9,516 nt of DNA from Clostridia bacterium (GCA_029010655.1 JAQXKW010000153.1:1-9516), one strand, 5' to 3'; shown: positions 1 to 5,873, counted from the stretch's first letter. A program made the numbers and translations. Notes: a model not told the origin generated them from the sequence alone.

Positions 1-491
1 TGAATAAGCACGGTTTTTCCCACTCCGGCTCCGCCGAAAAGTCCTATTTTTCCACCCTTGGGATAAGGCTCCAAAAGGTCGATTACCTTTATACCCGTTT
101 CAAGTATTTCAACGGCGGGGTTCTGCTCCTCAAAGGAGGGAGCTTTGCGGTGTATGCTCCACCGCTCGCAGTTTTCGGGCAGGGGGTGTTCACCGTCGAT
201 GGTATCACCGAACACGTTCATCATACGCCCGAGAACGCTTTTCCCTACGGGAACGGTTACCGTATCTCCCGTACTCTCAACCTTCATGCCCCTTGAAATG
301 CCCTCGCACCCGGACAGCATAATACATCTTACCTTAGTGGAGGAAAGATGGAGCGACACCTCCATAACACGGTTTTCCTTTCCCACGGAAAGCACAAGAG
401 CCTCTTTAATTTTCGGAAGGCACCCTTCGGGAAACTCTACGTCCGTAACGGAGCCTTTTACTTCAACTATGGTACCGGTCAAGCTTTTCAC
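1..491 (-). CDS. atpD: F1Fo ATP synthase subunit beta, N-terminal part (runs off left edge)
   Basis: This is the catalytic beta subunit of F1, which binds and turns over ADP/ATP at the interface with alpha. The visible 163 codons cover the N-terminal beta-barrel domain (opening SLTGTIVEVKGSVTDVEF) and the start of the nucleotide-binding domain. They include a VLGRMMNVFGDTIDG segment and the Walker A loop GGAGVGKT at about residues 153-160. The start is GTG at 491-489, which overlaps the atpG stop as GTGA. An AAAGGA lies a few bases upstream inside the atpG end. A nearby ATG in another frame (495-493) soon hits a stop and is not used. The overlap implies translational coupling to gamma. The rest of beta, and presumably epsilon (atpC), lie outside the window. 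Identity is certain from motif and context; only the start codon carries slight doubt. Confidence 0.96.
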   Translation of the reverse strand, partial: MKSLTGTIVEVKGSVTDVEFPEGCLPKIKEALVLSVGKENRVMEVSLHLSSTKVRCIMLSGCEGISRGMKVESTGDTVTVPVGKSVLGRMMNVFGDTIDGEHPLPENCERWSIHRKAPSFEEQNPAVEILETGIKVIDLLEPYPKGGKIGLFGGAGVGKTVLI

Positions 492-1372
492 TCATCCTTT
501 CTTGCGGCGCTTCCCGCAGATATTTCCGTAAGCTCACGGGTAATCTCGCTCTGCCGCACATGGTTATACTGAGCCGTAAGCTCTGACAGTAGCTTTTCCG
601 CATTGTCGCAAGCCGCCTTCATGGCGGTCATACGTGCGTTCTGCTCACTGCAGAAGCTGTCGATAAGTGCGCTGTAAATATATCCCGCAACATAGCTGGG
701 AACTATATTTTCAAGCACCTCCTCCATTGACGGAGAAAATTCAAAGGGCTCGGTTATCTCTTTTTCGGGCGCATGGTCCATAAAATCTCCCCTGTGAAAG
801 GGAAGAAGTCTTTCACAGCGCACATCTGAGCGCATGCCGTTTACAAAATCCGTATATATTACAAAAATCTTCGCATACTTTCCTGAGTTATAGCCCTCCA
901 GCATCAGGTCGCATATTTCTCTGGCACGCTGGAAGGTGGGGTTTTGCGCCGTATACAGAAAGCTCTCGCTGACGGGAATATTATGGCTGTGAAAATAATG
1001 TCTGCCGTATTCTCCCACCACGAACAGCTCGTTTTCCCCGTGGGAACGGAGCTTTTCTTCTGCGGTTTTTATCACCTTCAGGTTATAGGCCCCCGCCAGA
1101 CCCTTGTCTGCGGTCACCACAAGATAGGCGTATGCGCCAGGCAGCTCGTGTTCCCCTGTGGGGGGATAGAAATATCTGCTGTTTATCTTTCCGTTTACAC
1201 GGAAAATTCTTTTTATTTCACCCTGAATGGCGTGGAAATACGGTCTTGTTTTTGAAAGCTCTCTCTTTGCCTTCTGCAATTTTGCGGTGGCGATAAGCTG
1301 CATTGCTCCCGTTATCTTCTCCGTGTCCCGTACGCTGTTTATTCTGCTTTTGATTTCTTTAATGTTCAGCAT
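488..1372 (-). CDS. atpG: F1Fo ATP synthase subunit gamma
   Basis: This is the central rotor shaft of F1, linking the c-ring to the alpha3beta3 hexamer. At 294 residues it has the usual family length. The N-terminal helix (NIKEIKSRINSVRDTEKIT, then AMQLIATAKLQKAK) and the C-terminal helix (MTAMKAACDNAEKLLSELT, then ARTR-like YNHVRQSEITRELTEI) are the conserved coiled coil that forms the shaft. The less conserved Rossmann-like middle lies between them. The ATG follows the atpA stop after one base (TAA-T-ATG). I see no clear Shine-Dalgarno sequence in the preceding 25 bases, so initiation probably depends on ribosomes finishing atpA. The last residues (SAARKDE) overlap the GTG of atpD by four bases. 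Nothing looks broken or truncated. Confidence 0.96.
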   Translation of the reverse strand: MLNIKEIKSRINSVRDTEKITGAMQLIATAKLQKAKRELSKTRPYFHAIQGEIKRIFRVNGKINSRYFYPPTGEHELPGAYAYLVVTADKGLAGAYNLKVIKTAEEKLRSHGENELFVVGEYGRHYFHSHNIPVSESFLYTAQNPTFQRAREICDLMLEGYNSGKYAKIFVIYTDFVNGMRSDVRCERLLPFHRGDFMDHAPEKEITEPFEFSPSMEEVLENIVPSYVAGYIYSALIDSFCSEQNARMTAMKAACDNAEKLLSELTAQYNHVRQSEITRELTEISAGSAARKDE

Positions 1373-1373
1373 A

Positions 1374-3110
1374 TTACAGTATCACTCGGGCGGCGGCGCC
1401 GATTATTTCCGCCTTGTCCTCGTCGGTGAGCCTTTCGGTTTCGTCAATTCTCAGGCAAAGCTCCGAATGCTCTCTCTCGCAAAGGTCAATTAAGGACATA
1501 ACAAAATCTCTGCTCTTTTCCGGCTCAACGCCGTCAAGAGCCTTACTGCCGGCGGCAACAAGGGCGATTACCTCCCCGTGGTGGGACATGGGACGGTTCT
1601 GAGGCTGACGGAGCAGGCGCATAAGCCGCTGACCGTGACAAAGCTGTGCTTTCGTTGTCTCGTCAAGGTCTCCCGCAAACTGGGTAAACACCTCCATCTC
1701 CCTGTACTGTGCAAGGTCGAGGCGGAGAGTTCCCGCCGCATACTTTACCGCCTTTGTCTGGGCGTCGCCGCCCACACGGGACACGGAAAGACCCACGTTT
1801 ACCGCAGGGCGCTGACCCGAATAGAACAGGTCGGATTCCAGAAAAATCTGACCGTCCGTAATGGAAATAATATTTGTGGGGATATATGCGGAAACGTCTC
1901 CCGCCTGAGTTTCAACTACGGGGAGCGCAGTCATACTGCCGCCGCCCCGTTTTTCCGACAGATGGGCGGAACGCTCCAAAAGTCTCGAATGGAGATAGAA
2001 AACGTCTCCTGGGTATGCTTCCCGTCCCGGTGCTCTGCCCAAAAGCAGGCTGAGAGAACGGTACGCCACGGCGTGCTTTGAAAGGTCATCATAAACGATA
2101 AGCACGTCACGTCCCTTTTCCATAAAATATTCGCCCATGGCGCACCCCGCATAGGGTGCAAGATACTGGAGCGGCGCGCTGTCTCCCGCAGTTGCGCTGA
2201 CCACAATCGTATAGTCCATTGCGCCCTTTTTCTCAAGGGTATGCACAAGAGAGGCAACGGAGCTTGATTTCTGTCCTATGGCAACGTATATGCAGATTAC
2301 GTTTTTATTTTTCTGATTGAGTATTGTATCAACGGCTATTGACGTTTTTCCCGTCTGTCTGTCGCCGATTATAAGCTCTCTCTGACCCTTGCCTATGGCG
2401 AACATGGAGTCGATGGCAAGAATTCCCGTTTGGAGAGGTCTTTTTACAGGGGCTCTGTCAACAATGCCGGGGGCGGGGGACTCTGCGGGGCGGTATTTAT
2501 CCGCCGCAACAGCCCCTTTTCCGTCAACAGGCTCGCCCAGAGCGTTTACCACTCTGCCTATAAATTCTTCTCCCACGGGCACTCCCGATATACGTCCCGT
2601 GCGGCGCACAAGGGTACCCGCCGCAACGCCTGCGTCGGAGGCATCTCCGAAAAGCACGCAGCCTACGCACTTTTCCGTAAGGCTCTGCACCATTCCCCGA
2701 AGTCCGCCGGCAAAAATGAGAATTTCCCCGTAAAAGGCGCTGTCAAGTCCGCTGACCGTGGCTATTCCGTCGCCCACCGTCAGCACCCTTCCGATTTGCT
2801 CGGCGCACGCCTTCGGCGTCCAGTCGTGAAGATTTTCCCTAATAAGGGGAATAAGCTCTCCGTCCCTATTCGCCAGATTTTTTAGGCTTTCTTTAAGCTG
2901 TTCCAGTCTCGCTTCACGGGTCCAGTTGAAAACATCGTTTCCAATCTGAAGCCGAAAGCCGTCGGAAAGCTCCCTTTCCTCTACGAAAACAAGCTCCGTT
3001 TCTTCCCCGTATTTCTTTCGGAGAAATGCCAGAAAGCGCCCCTCCTGCTCTGAGGTGGGCGCCGAGGCTGAATACAGATATGCTTTATTGTCAGTTGTTT
3101 TGTCCGTCAT
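1374..3110 (-). CDS. atpA: ATP synthase subunit alpha with N-terminal delta (OSCP) C-terminal-domain fusion
   Basis: This is the non-catalytic alpha subunit of F1. From ATG 3110 it has 578 residues, against about 500 for typical alpha. A TTG at 3119 in the same frame would give 581; neither start has a good ribosome site, so I prefer ATG. Residues about 11-80 are extra and match the C-terminal domain of delta/OSCP: SASAPTSEQEGRFLAFLRKK, then a TELVF strand, then GFRLQIGNDVF and a REARLEQLKESL helix. Residues about 84-97 (GELIPLIRENLHDW) correspond to the usual alpha N-terminal helix (EEISxLIxxxI). Normal alpha follows: VGDGIATVSGLD, Walker A GDRQTGKTS near residue 250, VYDDLSKHAVAYR near 340, and SVSRVGGDAQ with the arginine finger near 445. 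The gene overlaps atpF by 20 bases and lies 1 base before atpG. No separate atpH exists between atpF and atpA. The alpha identity is certain; the delta-domain assignment is a strong match by eye. Confidence 0.95.
   Translation of the reverse strand: MTDKTTDNKAYLYSASAPTSEQEGRFLAFLRKKYGEETELVFVEERELSDGFRLQIGNDVFNWTREARLEQLKESLKNLANRDGELIPLIRENLHDWTPKACAEQIGRVLTVGDGIATVSGLDSAFYGEILIFAGGLRGMVQSLTEKCVGCVLFGDASDAGVAAGTLVRRTGRISGVPVGEEFIGRVVNALGEPVDGKGAVAADKYRPAESPAPGIVDRAPVKRPLQTGILAIDSMFAIGKGQRELIIGDRQTGKTSIAVDTILNQKNKNVICIYVAIGQKSSSVASLVHTLEKKGAMDYTIVVSATAGDSAPLQYLAPYAGCAMGEYFMEKGRDVLIVYDDLSKHAVAYRSLSLLLGRAPGREAYPGDVFYLHSRLLERSAHLSEKRGGGSMTALPVVETQAGDVSAYIPTNIISITDGQIFLESDLFYSGQRPAVNVGLSVSRVGGDAQTKAVKYAAGTLRLDLAQYREMEVFTQFAGDLDETTKAQLCHGQRLMRLLRQPQNRPMSHHGEVIALVAAGSKALDGVEPEKSRDFVMSLIDLCEREHSELCLRIDETERLTDEDKAEIIGAAARVIL
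2871..3080 (-). other. Delta/OSCP C-terminal-like domain fused to the alpha N-terminus
   Basis: This segment encodes about 70 residues running from the YLYSASAPTSEQEG region to the KESLKNLA helix. The known C-terminal part of bacterial AtpH contains, in order, an 'SAxPLSxEQ' helix start, a 'KKxGKxVEL' strand, a 'VDPSLIGGxxIRIGDxVxDGS' hairpin and a 'RLExL' helix. The same order and spacing appear here as SAPTSEQ, RKKYGEETEL, ELSDGFRLQIGNDVFNW and ARLEQLKESL. The 'DGS' turn is replaced by 'NWT'. The larger six-helix N-terminal domain of delta, which normally caps the three alpha N-termini, is absent. The fusion joint falls just before the alpha N-terminal helix. Confidence 0.85.
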
Positions 3111-3585
3111 AGCCGTCAATACCGTCGAGGAAGCCGTCGTATGCTTCCTTTGAGTCTTTATAAACTATTTTCTCCGCCGCCTCCGCGGCAATGTCGCAAA
3201 TGTCCTTTTTCGCCGAATCGAGAATTTCTTTTCTCTCGGCTTCTGCCTGCTGCTTCGCCGCAAGAACTATTGCAGAGGCTTCCTCCTGCGCCGACTTGCG
3301 AAGTCGGTCAGCGTATTCGTCAAGCTCTTTCCCCGCCGCCGCCTTTTTCTCCGCTATTTCCTTATCTGCGTCGGAGAGCTTTTTTTCATACTCTTCCTTT
3401 GCAAACGCCGCTTCGGAGAGAATCTTTTCCGCATTTTCGCTGTCCGTTTTATACTTTTCCTCCCGTTTTGCCATAAACTTTTTCACGGGGTTATACAGTA
3501 TAAAATAAAGACCGCCGAAAAGGATTACGAAATTGAGCATATGCAGAAGTATCTGCCGTATGTCTATATTTAACGGTAAGTTCAT
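3091..3585 (-). CDS. atpF: F1Fo ATP synthase subunit b
   Basis: This is the peripheral-stalk subunit that tethers the a subunit in the membrane to F1. Its 164 residues are the usual length for bacterial b. One N-terminal membrane helix (about residues 11-31, ILLHMLNFVILFGGLYFILY) is followed by NPVKKFMAKREEK, the conserved membrane-exit segment. A long, highly charged Ala/Glu/Lys coiled coil then runs to about residue 145. The C-terminus (KEAYDGFLDGIDGYDGQNN) is acidic. The ATG has a good AAAAGGAA site about 7 bases upstream and lies 24 bp after atpE. The stop sits 20 bases inside the next gene. In other bacteria atpH follows here, and b binds the C-terminal domain of delta; that domain is now the N-terminus of alpha. 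The b subunit is not itself extended, so the missing delta N-terminal domain has not moved onto it. Confidence 0.95.
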   Translation of the reverse strand: MNLPLNIDIRQILLHMLNFVILFGGLYFILYNPVKKFMAKREEKYKTDSENAEKILSEAAFAKEEYEKKLSDADKEIAEKKAAAGKELDEYADRLRKSAQEEASAIVLAAKQQAEAERKEILDSAKKDICDIAAEAAEKIVYKDSKEAYDGFLDGIDGYDGQNN

Positions 3586-3609
3586 TTCTGTTTCCTTTTA
3601 TTAATGCTC

Positions 3610-3990
3610 TTAAAGCACGAAAATAATAAGAATTGCCACGATAAGCGCATAGATTATTGCAGTCTCGATAAACACTAGACCCATCATCATGGTAGTACGG
3701 ATACTGCCTGCGGCTTCGGGCTGTCTTGAGGTGCCGTCCACAGACTTATATACTGCCATTGCCATTGCTACGGCGCCTGCTCCTGAGGCTACGGCGATAA
3801 TAACTGCGGCGGCAATAGCCTTTGCGGAAACGGCGTCCGTTTCGCCGCTTTCTTCTTCTGCGGCGGTTTCGGGAGCCTCCGTTACCGTATCGGCAATATC
3901 TTCCTCAGCCGCAAGCACGGGCAGAGAAACCAAAGAGAGCGTAATTGCCGCAACCATAATTACAATCAGAGCTTTCACAAATCTTTTCAT
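3610..3990 (-). CDS. atpE: F1Fo ATP synthase subunit c with signal peptide and acidic N-terminal extension
   Basis: This is the proteolipid that forms the rotor ring and carries the translocated ion. It has 126 residues against the usual 70-90. Residues 1-27 form a signal peptide (KRFVK, a hydrophobic core, then LPVLA before AEED). Residues 28-57 form a linker with 11 acidic residues. The c hairpin follows: helix 1 (58-82), the polar loop with RQPEAAG (Arg89-Gly95), and helix 2 with the essential carboxylate Glu109 in FIETAIIY. The canonical GxGxGxG of helix 1 is AxAxAxA here (Ala71, 73, 75, 77). The position of the sodium-ligand Gln of Ilyobacter c is Met76, while Thr110 and Tyr114 match sodium-type positions; ion choice is therefore unclear. 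A ribosome site (AAAGGA) lies in the last codons of atpB, 5 bp upstream. An extracellular mature N-terminus fits known c topology. Confidence 0.95.
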   Translation of the reverse strand: MKRFVKALIVIMVAAITLSLVSLPVLAAEEDIADTVTEAPETAAEEESGETDAVSAKAIAAAVIIAVASGAGAVAMAMAVYKSVDGTSRQPEAAGSIRTTMMMGLVFIETAIIYALIVAILIIFVL

Positions 3991-3995
3991 TTTCT

Positions 3996-4817
3996 TTATC
4001 CTTTCGATTTTGCCTTTTTAGGTTTTTTCTCTGTTGATTCACCGTAGAACTGTGCGGTGAGCATTGTAAGCACGTATGCCTGAATTACGGCGTGGATAAG
4101 GGTGAAAAGCACTCCCACTATCACCGGCAAAACAAAGCTCAGTGCGAAATAATAATATACCAGCTCCGTTACCAGCGCGCCTGACAGCAGTGCGCCGAAA
4201 AGACGGAAGCTCATGGACACGGGAAGTGAAAAATCTTTAAGAGCCGTGAAAAAGCCCTTGGGACCCGCCGCAATCAGTCCTCCCATAAGGATTACCGAAT
4301 AGGACATAACTCCCAGCGATATGGCTCCGTTTATATCGGCAAGGGGCGCAGGCATTGAAACCGAAAGCCCCGACGCCGAAACCACCTGAAAGCCAAGCAG
4401 CTCAAACAGCGTTCCCACGAAAATATAGGCGCCTGCCGTAAAAATATATGCGCTTAAAAATCTGTTTCTGTGGGGGCTTTTTTCCTTTGCCATACCGTCG
4501 AAAAGTCCCACAGCCATTTCAAGCACCGACTGGAGCTTTCCCGGTATTTCCCGAAAACGGGGAACGGCGAAAATCCTTAATATTACTGCGGCAACAAGCA
4601 ATATACCCGTCACCGTATAAGCCGAAATAAGTCCCGGATTTACCCTGAGTCCGAAAAAATCCACCTTTACGCTGTCATGAAGCACGGCGTCACGCATTAC
4701 TTCCTTTACCGTTTCGCCCTCTCCCCCGGTATCGCCCGCAAGGATTATTCCCGCAAGGAGCAGGGCAATGACGGACAGAAAAACGATAAATCTTATTCTG
4801 AACTGTTTTTTGGTCAT
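3996..4817 (-). CDS. atpB: F1Fo ATP synthase subunit a
   Basis: This is the membrane stator subunit that forms the two ion half-channels against the c-ring. It has 273 residues. A first membrane helix (about 9-28) is followed by an external loop, then several helices. The essential arginine is Arg205 in SMSFRLFGALLSG. The conserved Gln of the last helix is Gln246 in HAVIQAYVLTMLTAQFY, 41 residues after the Arg as expected (42 in E. coli). The usual LRLFGN asparagine is Ala209. The conserved PTxDLNTT segment reads PLADINGAIS. The C-terminal tail is Lys-rich (KKPKKAKSKG). It is the first gene of the operon; no atpI precedes it. ATG 4817 has AGAGG only 3 bases upstream and a weaker GAAAGAAG further away. 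Confidence 0.95.
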   Translation of the reverse strand: MTKKQFRIRFIVFLSVIALLLAGIILAGDTGGEGETVKEVMRDAVLHDSVKVDFFGLRVNPGLISAYTVTGILLVAAVILRIFAVPRFREIPGKLQSVLEMAVGLFDGMAKEKSPHRNRFLSAYIFTAGAYIFVGTLFELLGFQVVSASGLSVSMPAPLADINGAISLGVMSYSVILMGGLIAAGPKGFFTALKDFSLPVSMSFRLFGALLSGALVTELVYYYFALSFVLPVIVGVLFTLIHAVIQAYVLTMLTAQFYGESTEKKPKKAKSKG

Positions 4818-4842
4818 TTGCCTCTATCACTTCTTTCAAGCA

Positions 4843-4878
4843 GAAAATGCACCGTGCCGCAGCGGCAGGTGCATTTTC
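4843..4878 (-). promoter_or_regulatory. Strong hairpin in the atp operon 5' leader
   Basis: GAAAATGCACC (4843-4853) and GGTGCATTTTC (4868-4878) are perfect reverse complements. Nested inside are TGCCG and CGGCA around a CAG loop, giving a 16-bp stem with one bulged base. It lies between the predicted start of transcription (about 4902) and the atpB start codon (4817), so it would be transcribed in the operon leader. On the minus strand the stem ends in ATTTTC, then TGCTT, so it could act as a leaky terminator or attenuator, or as a 5' stabiliser. It could also end transcription arriving from the RNHCP gene. Its role is not decided by the sequence. Confidence 0.6.
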
Positions 4879-4908
4879 ATCTGTCATACTGTTTGCAACC
4901 AATTGCAT

Positions 4909-4937
4909 ATTTTATATTCACCGCCGTGCTTTGTCAA
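4909..4937 (-). promoter_or_regulatory. Sigma-A-type promoter of the atp operon
   Basis: On the minus strand there is a perfect -35 TTGACA (4937-4932), a 17-bp spacer, and the -10 TAAAAT (4914-4909). Transcription would start near 4902, leaving a leader of about 85 bases before atpB. It lies just downstream of the RNHCP stop codon and is the best promoter match in the window. Confidence 0.8.
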
Positions 4938-4962
4938 GACATTTTCGCTTTTTTATCATTTT

Positions 4963-5295
4963 TTACCTATGCTCGCCCGTCAGCTTTATAATAAGTTTCA
5001 GGTCGTCGGGCTGACCTCCCCTGCCGCCGTATGCCGCTTTGTTTCGGCGAAGGGCGCCGCATACGGTACAGCGGTGGGTTATAATATAGCCTTTTTTTGC
5101 GTCGGGCTCGGCAAAAACAGGCTCCATAAGCCCGCCGCAGTCGGAAAGCCTGTCCCCGGGGTTTTCGTCCAGATGCCTGCTCCAAAGGCAAAAGGGGCAA
5201 TGGTTGCGGGAGGTATAGCCCAAGGGGGGGACTTCCTTTCCGCAGTGACCGCATATAAAGCCCGAGTCGTTTTTTGTAAATCTTTTGGTTTCCAT
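4963..5295 (-). CDS. RNHCP domain-containing zinc-ribbon-like protein
   Basis: This 110-residue protein belongs to the RNHCP family, named for its SRNHCPFC motif, present here at residues 29-36 (followed by LWSRHLD). It carries paired cysteines Cys15/Cys18 (ICGHC), Cys33/Cys36 and Cys76/Cys79 (HRCTVCG), plus Cys53. This layout could bind one or more zinc ions. The family's molecular role is not known to me. The C-terminus (DDLKLIIKLTG) is short and polar. The ATG has AAGGA 5 bases upstream. The gene is divergent from the stalk-protein gene (72 bp apart) and ends 26 bp before the atp -35, so some read-through into the atp operon is possible, with the leader hairpin as a potential barrier. The family assignment is confident; the function is open. 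Confidence 0.85.
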   Translation of the reverse strand: METKRFTKNDSGFICGHCGKEVPPLGYTSRNHCPFCLWSRHLDENPGDRLSDCGGLMEPVFAEPDAKKGYIITHRCTVCGALRRNKAAYGGRGGQPDDLKLIIKLTGEHR

Positions 5296-5307
5296 ATTTG
5301 TCCTTAT

Positions 5308-5337
5308 TTGAATATTTTTTCGCAGGTAGGGTAAAAT
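5308..5337 (+). promoter_or_regulatory. Sigma-A-type promoter of the stalk-protein gene
   Basis: TTGAAT (5308-5313), an 18-bp spacer and TAAAAT (5332-5337) form a plausible promoter starting transcription near 5344. It is followed by an AAGGAG ribosome site at 5356-5361, 6 bases before the ATG at 5368. No equally good promoter for the divergent RNHCP gene is visible in this 72-bp gap. Confidence 0.6.
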
Positions 5338-5367
5338 AGTCGTGAACTAAAAGAAAAGGAGAATATT

Positions 5368-5868
5368 ATGAAAAATATACTCAAAACCCTCGCATTAACT
5401 CTCGTCCTTATGCTGACTCTTGTTCCCGTATTCGCATGCACCGCTTTTGCGGCGGACACCACCGACCTTATTGAAAGCACGGACACCCCCTCCGGCAAGG
5501 ACACGGACAACGTGACCGATAACGGCACGGACAACGGTCTTGCGGGAGATGAAACAGGCTCTGTTACCAACGATAACAACGAAAATGACAACGGGAATAA
5601 CAACGGGAATGACAACGGTACTGATAACAGCAACGGCACCGATAGAGACACAGACAAAAACGAAGGTCTCGTTTCCGATATTGAATCGGCTATAACTGAC
5701 AACAACGGTAATAACGGAAACATTTCCACAGGGGACGACGGCACAATCGACAACAACACCGACAACAAAGACAAGAGCATGAACACATGGGTCATCGTTA
5801 TAGCTATTATAATCGTTGTTGCCATTATCATTCTTATTTTCGCAATGATGCCCAAAAAGAAGGATTAA
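5368..5868 (+). CDS. Secreted, C-terminally membrane-anchored Asn/Asp/Thr-rich stalk protein
   Basis: I do not recognise a family for this 166-residue protein. Residues 1-28 are a signal peptide (KNILK, a Leu-rich core, cleavage likely after TAFA). Residues about 30-137 are low complexity, dominated by Asn, Asp, Gly and Thr, with NDNG/TDNG units and no predicted fold. A hydrophobic helix (about 139-161, WVIVIAIIIVVAIIILIFAMM) and the tail PKKKD close the protein. This predicts an extracellular flexible stalk held by a C-terminal membrane anchor, with the lysines in the cytoplasm. There is no LPXTG motif, so sortase attachment is unlikely. A VFAC tetrapeptide is a poor lipobox because of the Phe. 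The start is well supported by AAGGAG at ideal spacing. The codons follow the neighbours' style, so I see no sign of recent transfer. A possible role is a surface spacer or wall-facing protein; this is inference. Confidence 0.8.
   Translation: MKNILKTLALTLVLMLTLVPVFACTAFAADTTDLIESTDTPSGKDTDNVTDNGTDNGLAGDETGSVTNDNNENDNGNNNGNDNGTDNSNGTDRDTDKNEGLVSDIESAITDNNGNNGNISTGDDGTIDNNTDNKDKSMNTWVIVIAIIIVVAIIILIFAMMPKKKD
5503..5538 (+). repeat. 12-bp in-frame tandem repeat (T-D-N-V/G), three copies
   Basis: Three consecutive units ACGGACAACGTG, ACCGATAACGGC and ACGGACAACGGT encode TDNV, TDNG and TDNG in the low-complexity part of the stalk protein. The units are imperfect. Because 12 is a multiple of 3, copy-number change would keep the frame. 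Confidence 0.7.
5587..5622 (+). repeat. 12-bp in-frame tandem repeat (D/N-N-G-N/T), three copies
   Basis: Three units GACAACGGGAAT, AACAACGGGAAT and GACAACGGTACT encode DNGN, NNGN and DNGT. The first two differ by one base. This is a second array in the same gene, and a degenerate fourth unit (GATAACAGCAAC) follows. Confidence 0.75.
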
Positions 5869-5873
5869 TTCTT

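Noticed and set aside
1578..2081. A 167-codon plus-strand open frame inside atpA
   Set aside because: It lies fully antisense to highly conserved alpha sequence and encodes no recognisable protein; it is a by-product of codon use.
3091..3119. The possibility that the alpha extension is an artefact of a wrong start, or that a frameshift hides a full atpH
   Set aside because: The extension is continuous with alpha in one frame and matches a delta domain. Only 20-30 bases overlap atpF, so there is no room for the missing delta N-terminal domain between b and alpha.
4843..4878. The inverted repeat read as the terminal repeat of a small mobile element
   Set aside because: The arms are only 14 bases apart, no flanking target duplication is visible, and the location in an operon leader fits an RNA hairpin better.
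4690..4908. A 72-codon minus-strand frame spanning the atp leader hairpin and the atpB start
   Set aside because: It overlaps atpB out of frame and is rich in residues that come from the hairpin. I considered it as a leader peptide, but it runs far into atpB and has no convincing ribosome site.
5435..5440. A possible lipoprotein Cys (VFAC) in the stalk-protein signal peptide
   Set aside because: Phe at the -2 position is unlike the lipobox consensus, and a standard signal peptidase I site (TAFA before ADTT) lies a few residues later.
5304..5855. A 183-codon open frame on the minus strand opposite the stalk-protein gene, rich in Ser, Leu and Val
   Set aside because: It is the antisense of repetitive Asn/Asp codons, which produce Val/Leu/Ser by complement. 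It has no domain, and it overlaps a plus-strand gene with a promoter, an ideal ribosome site and a signal peptide.
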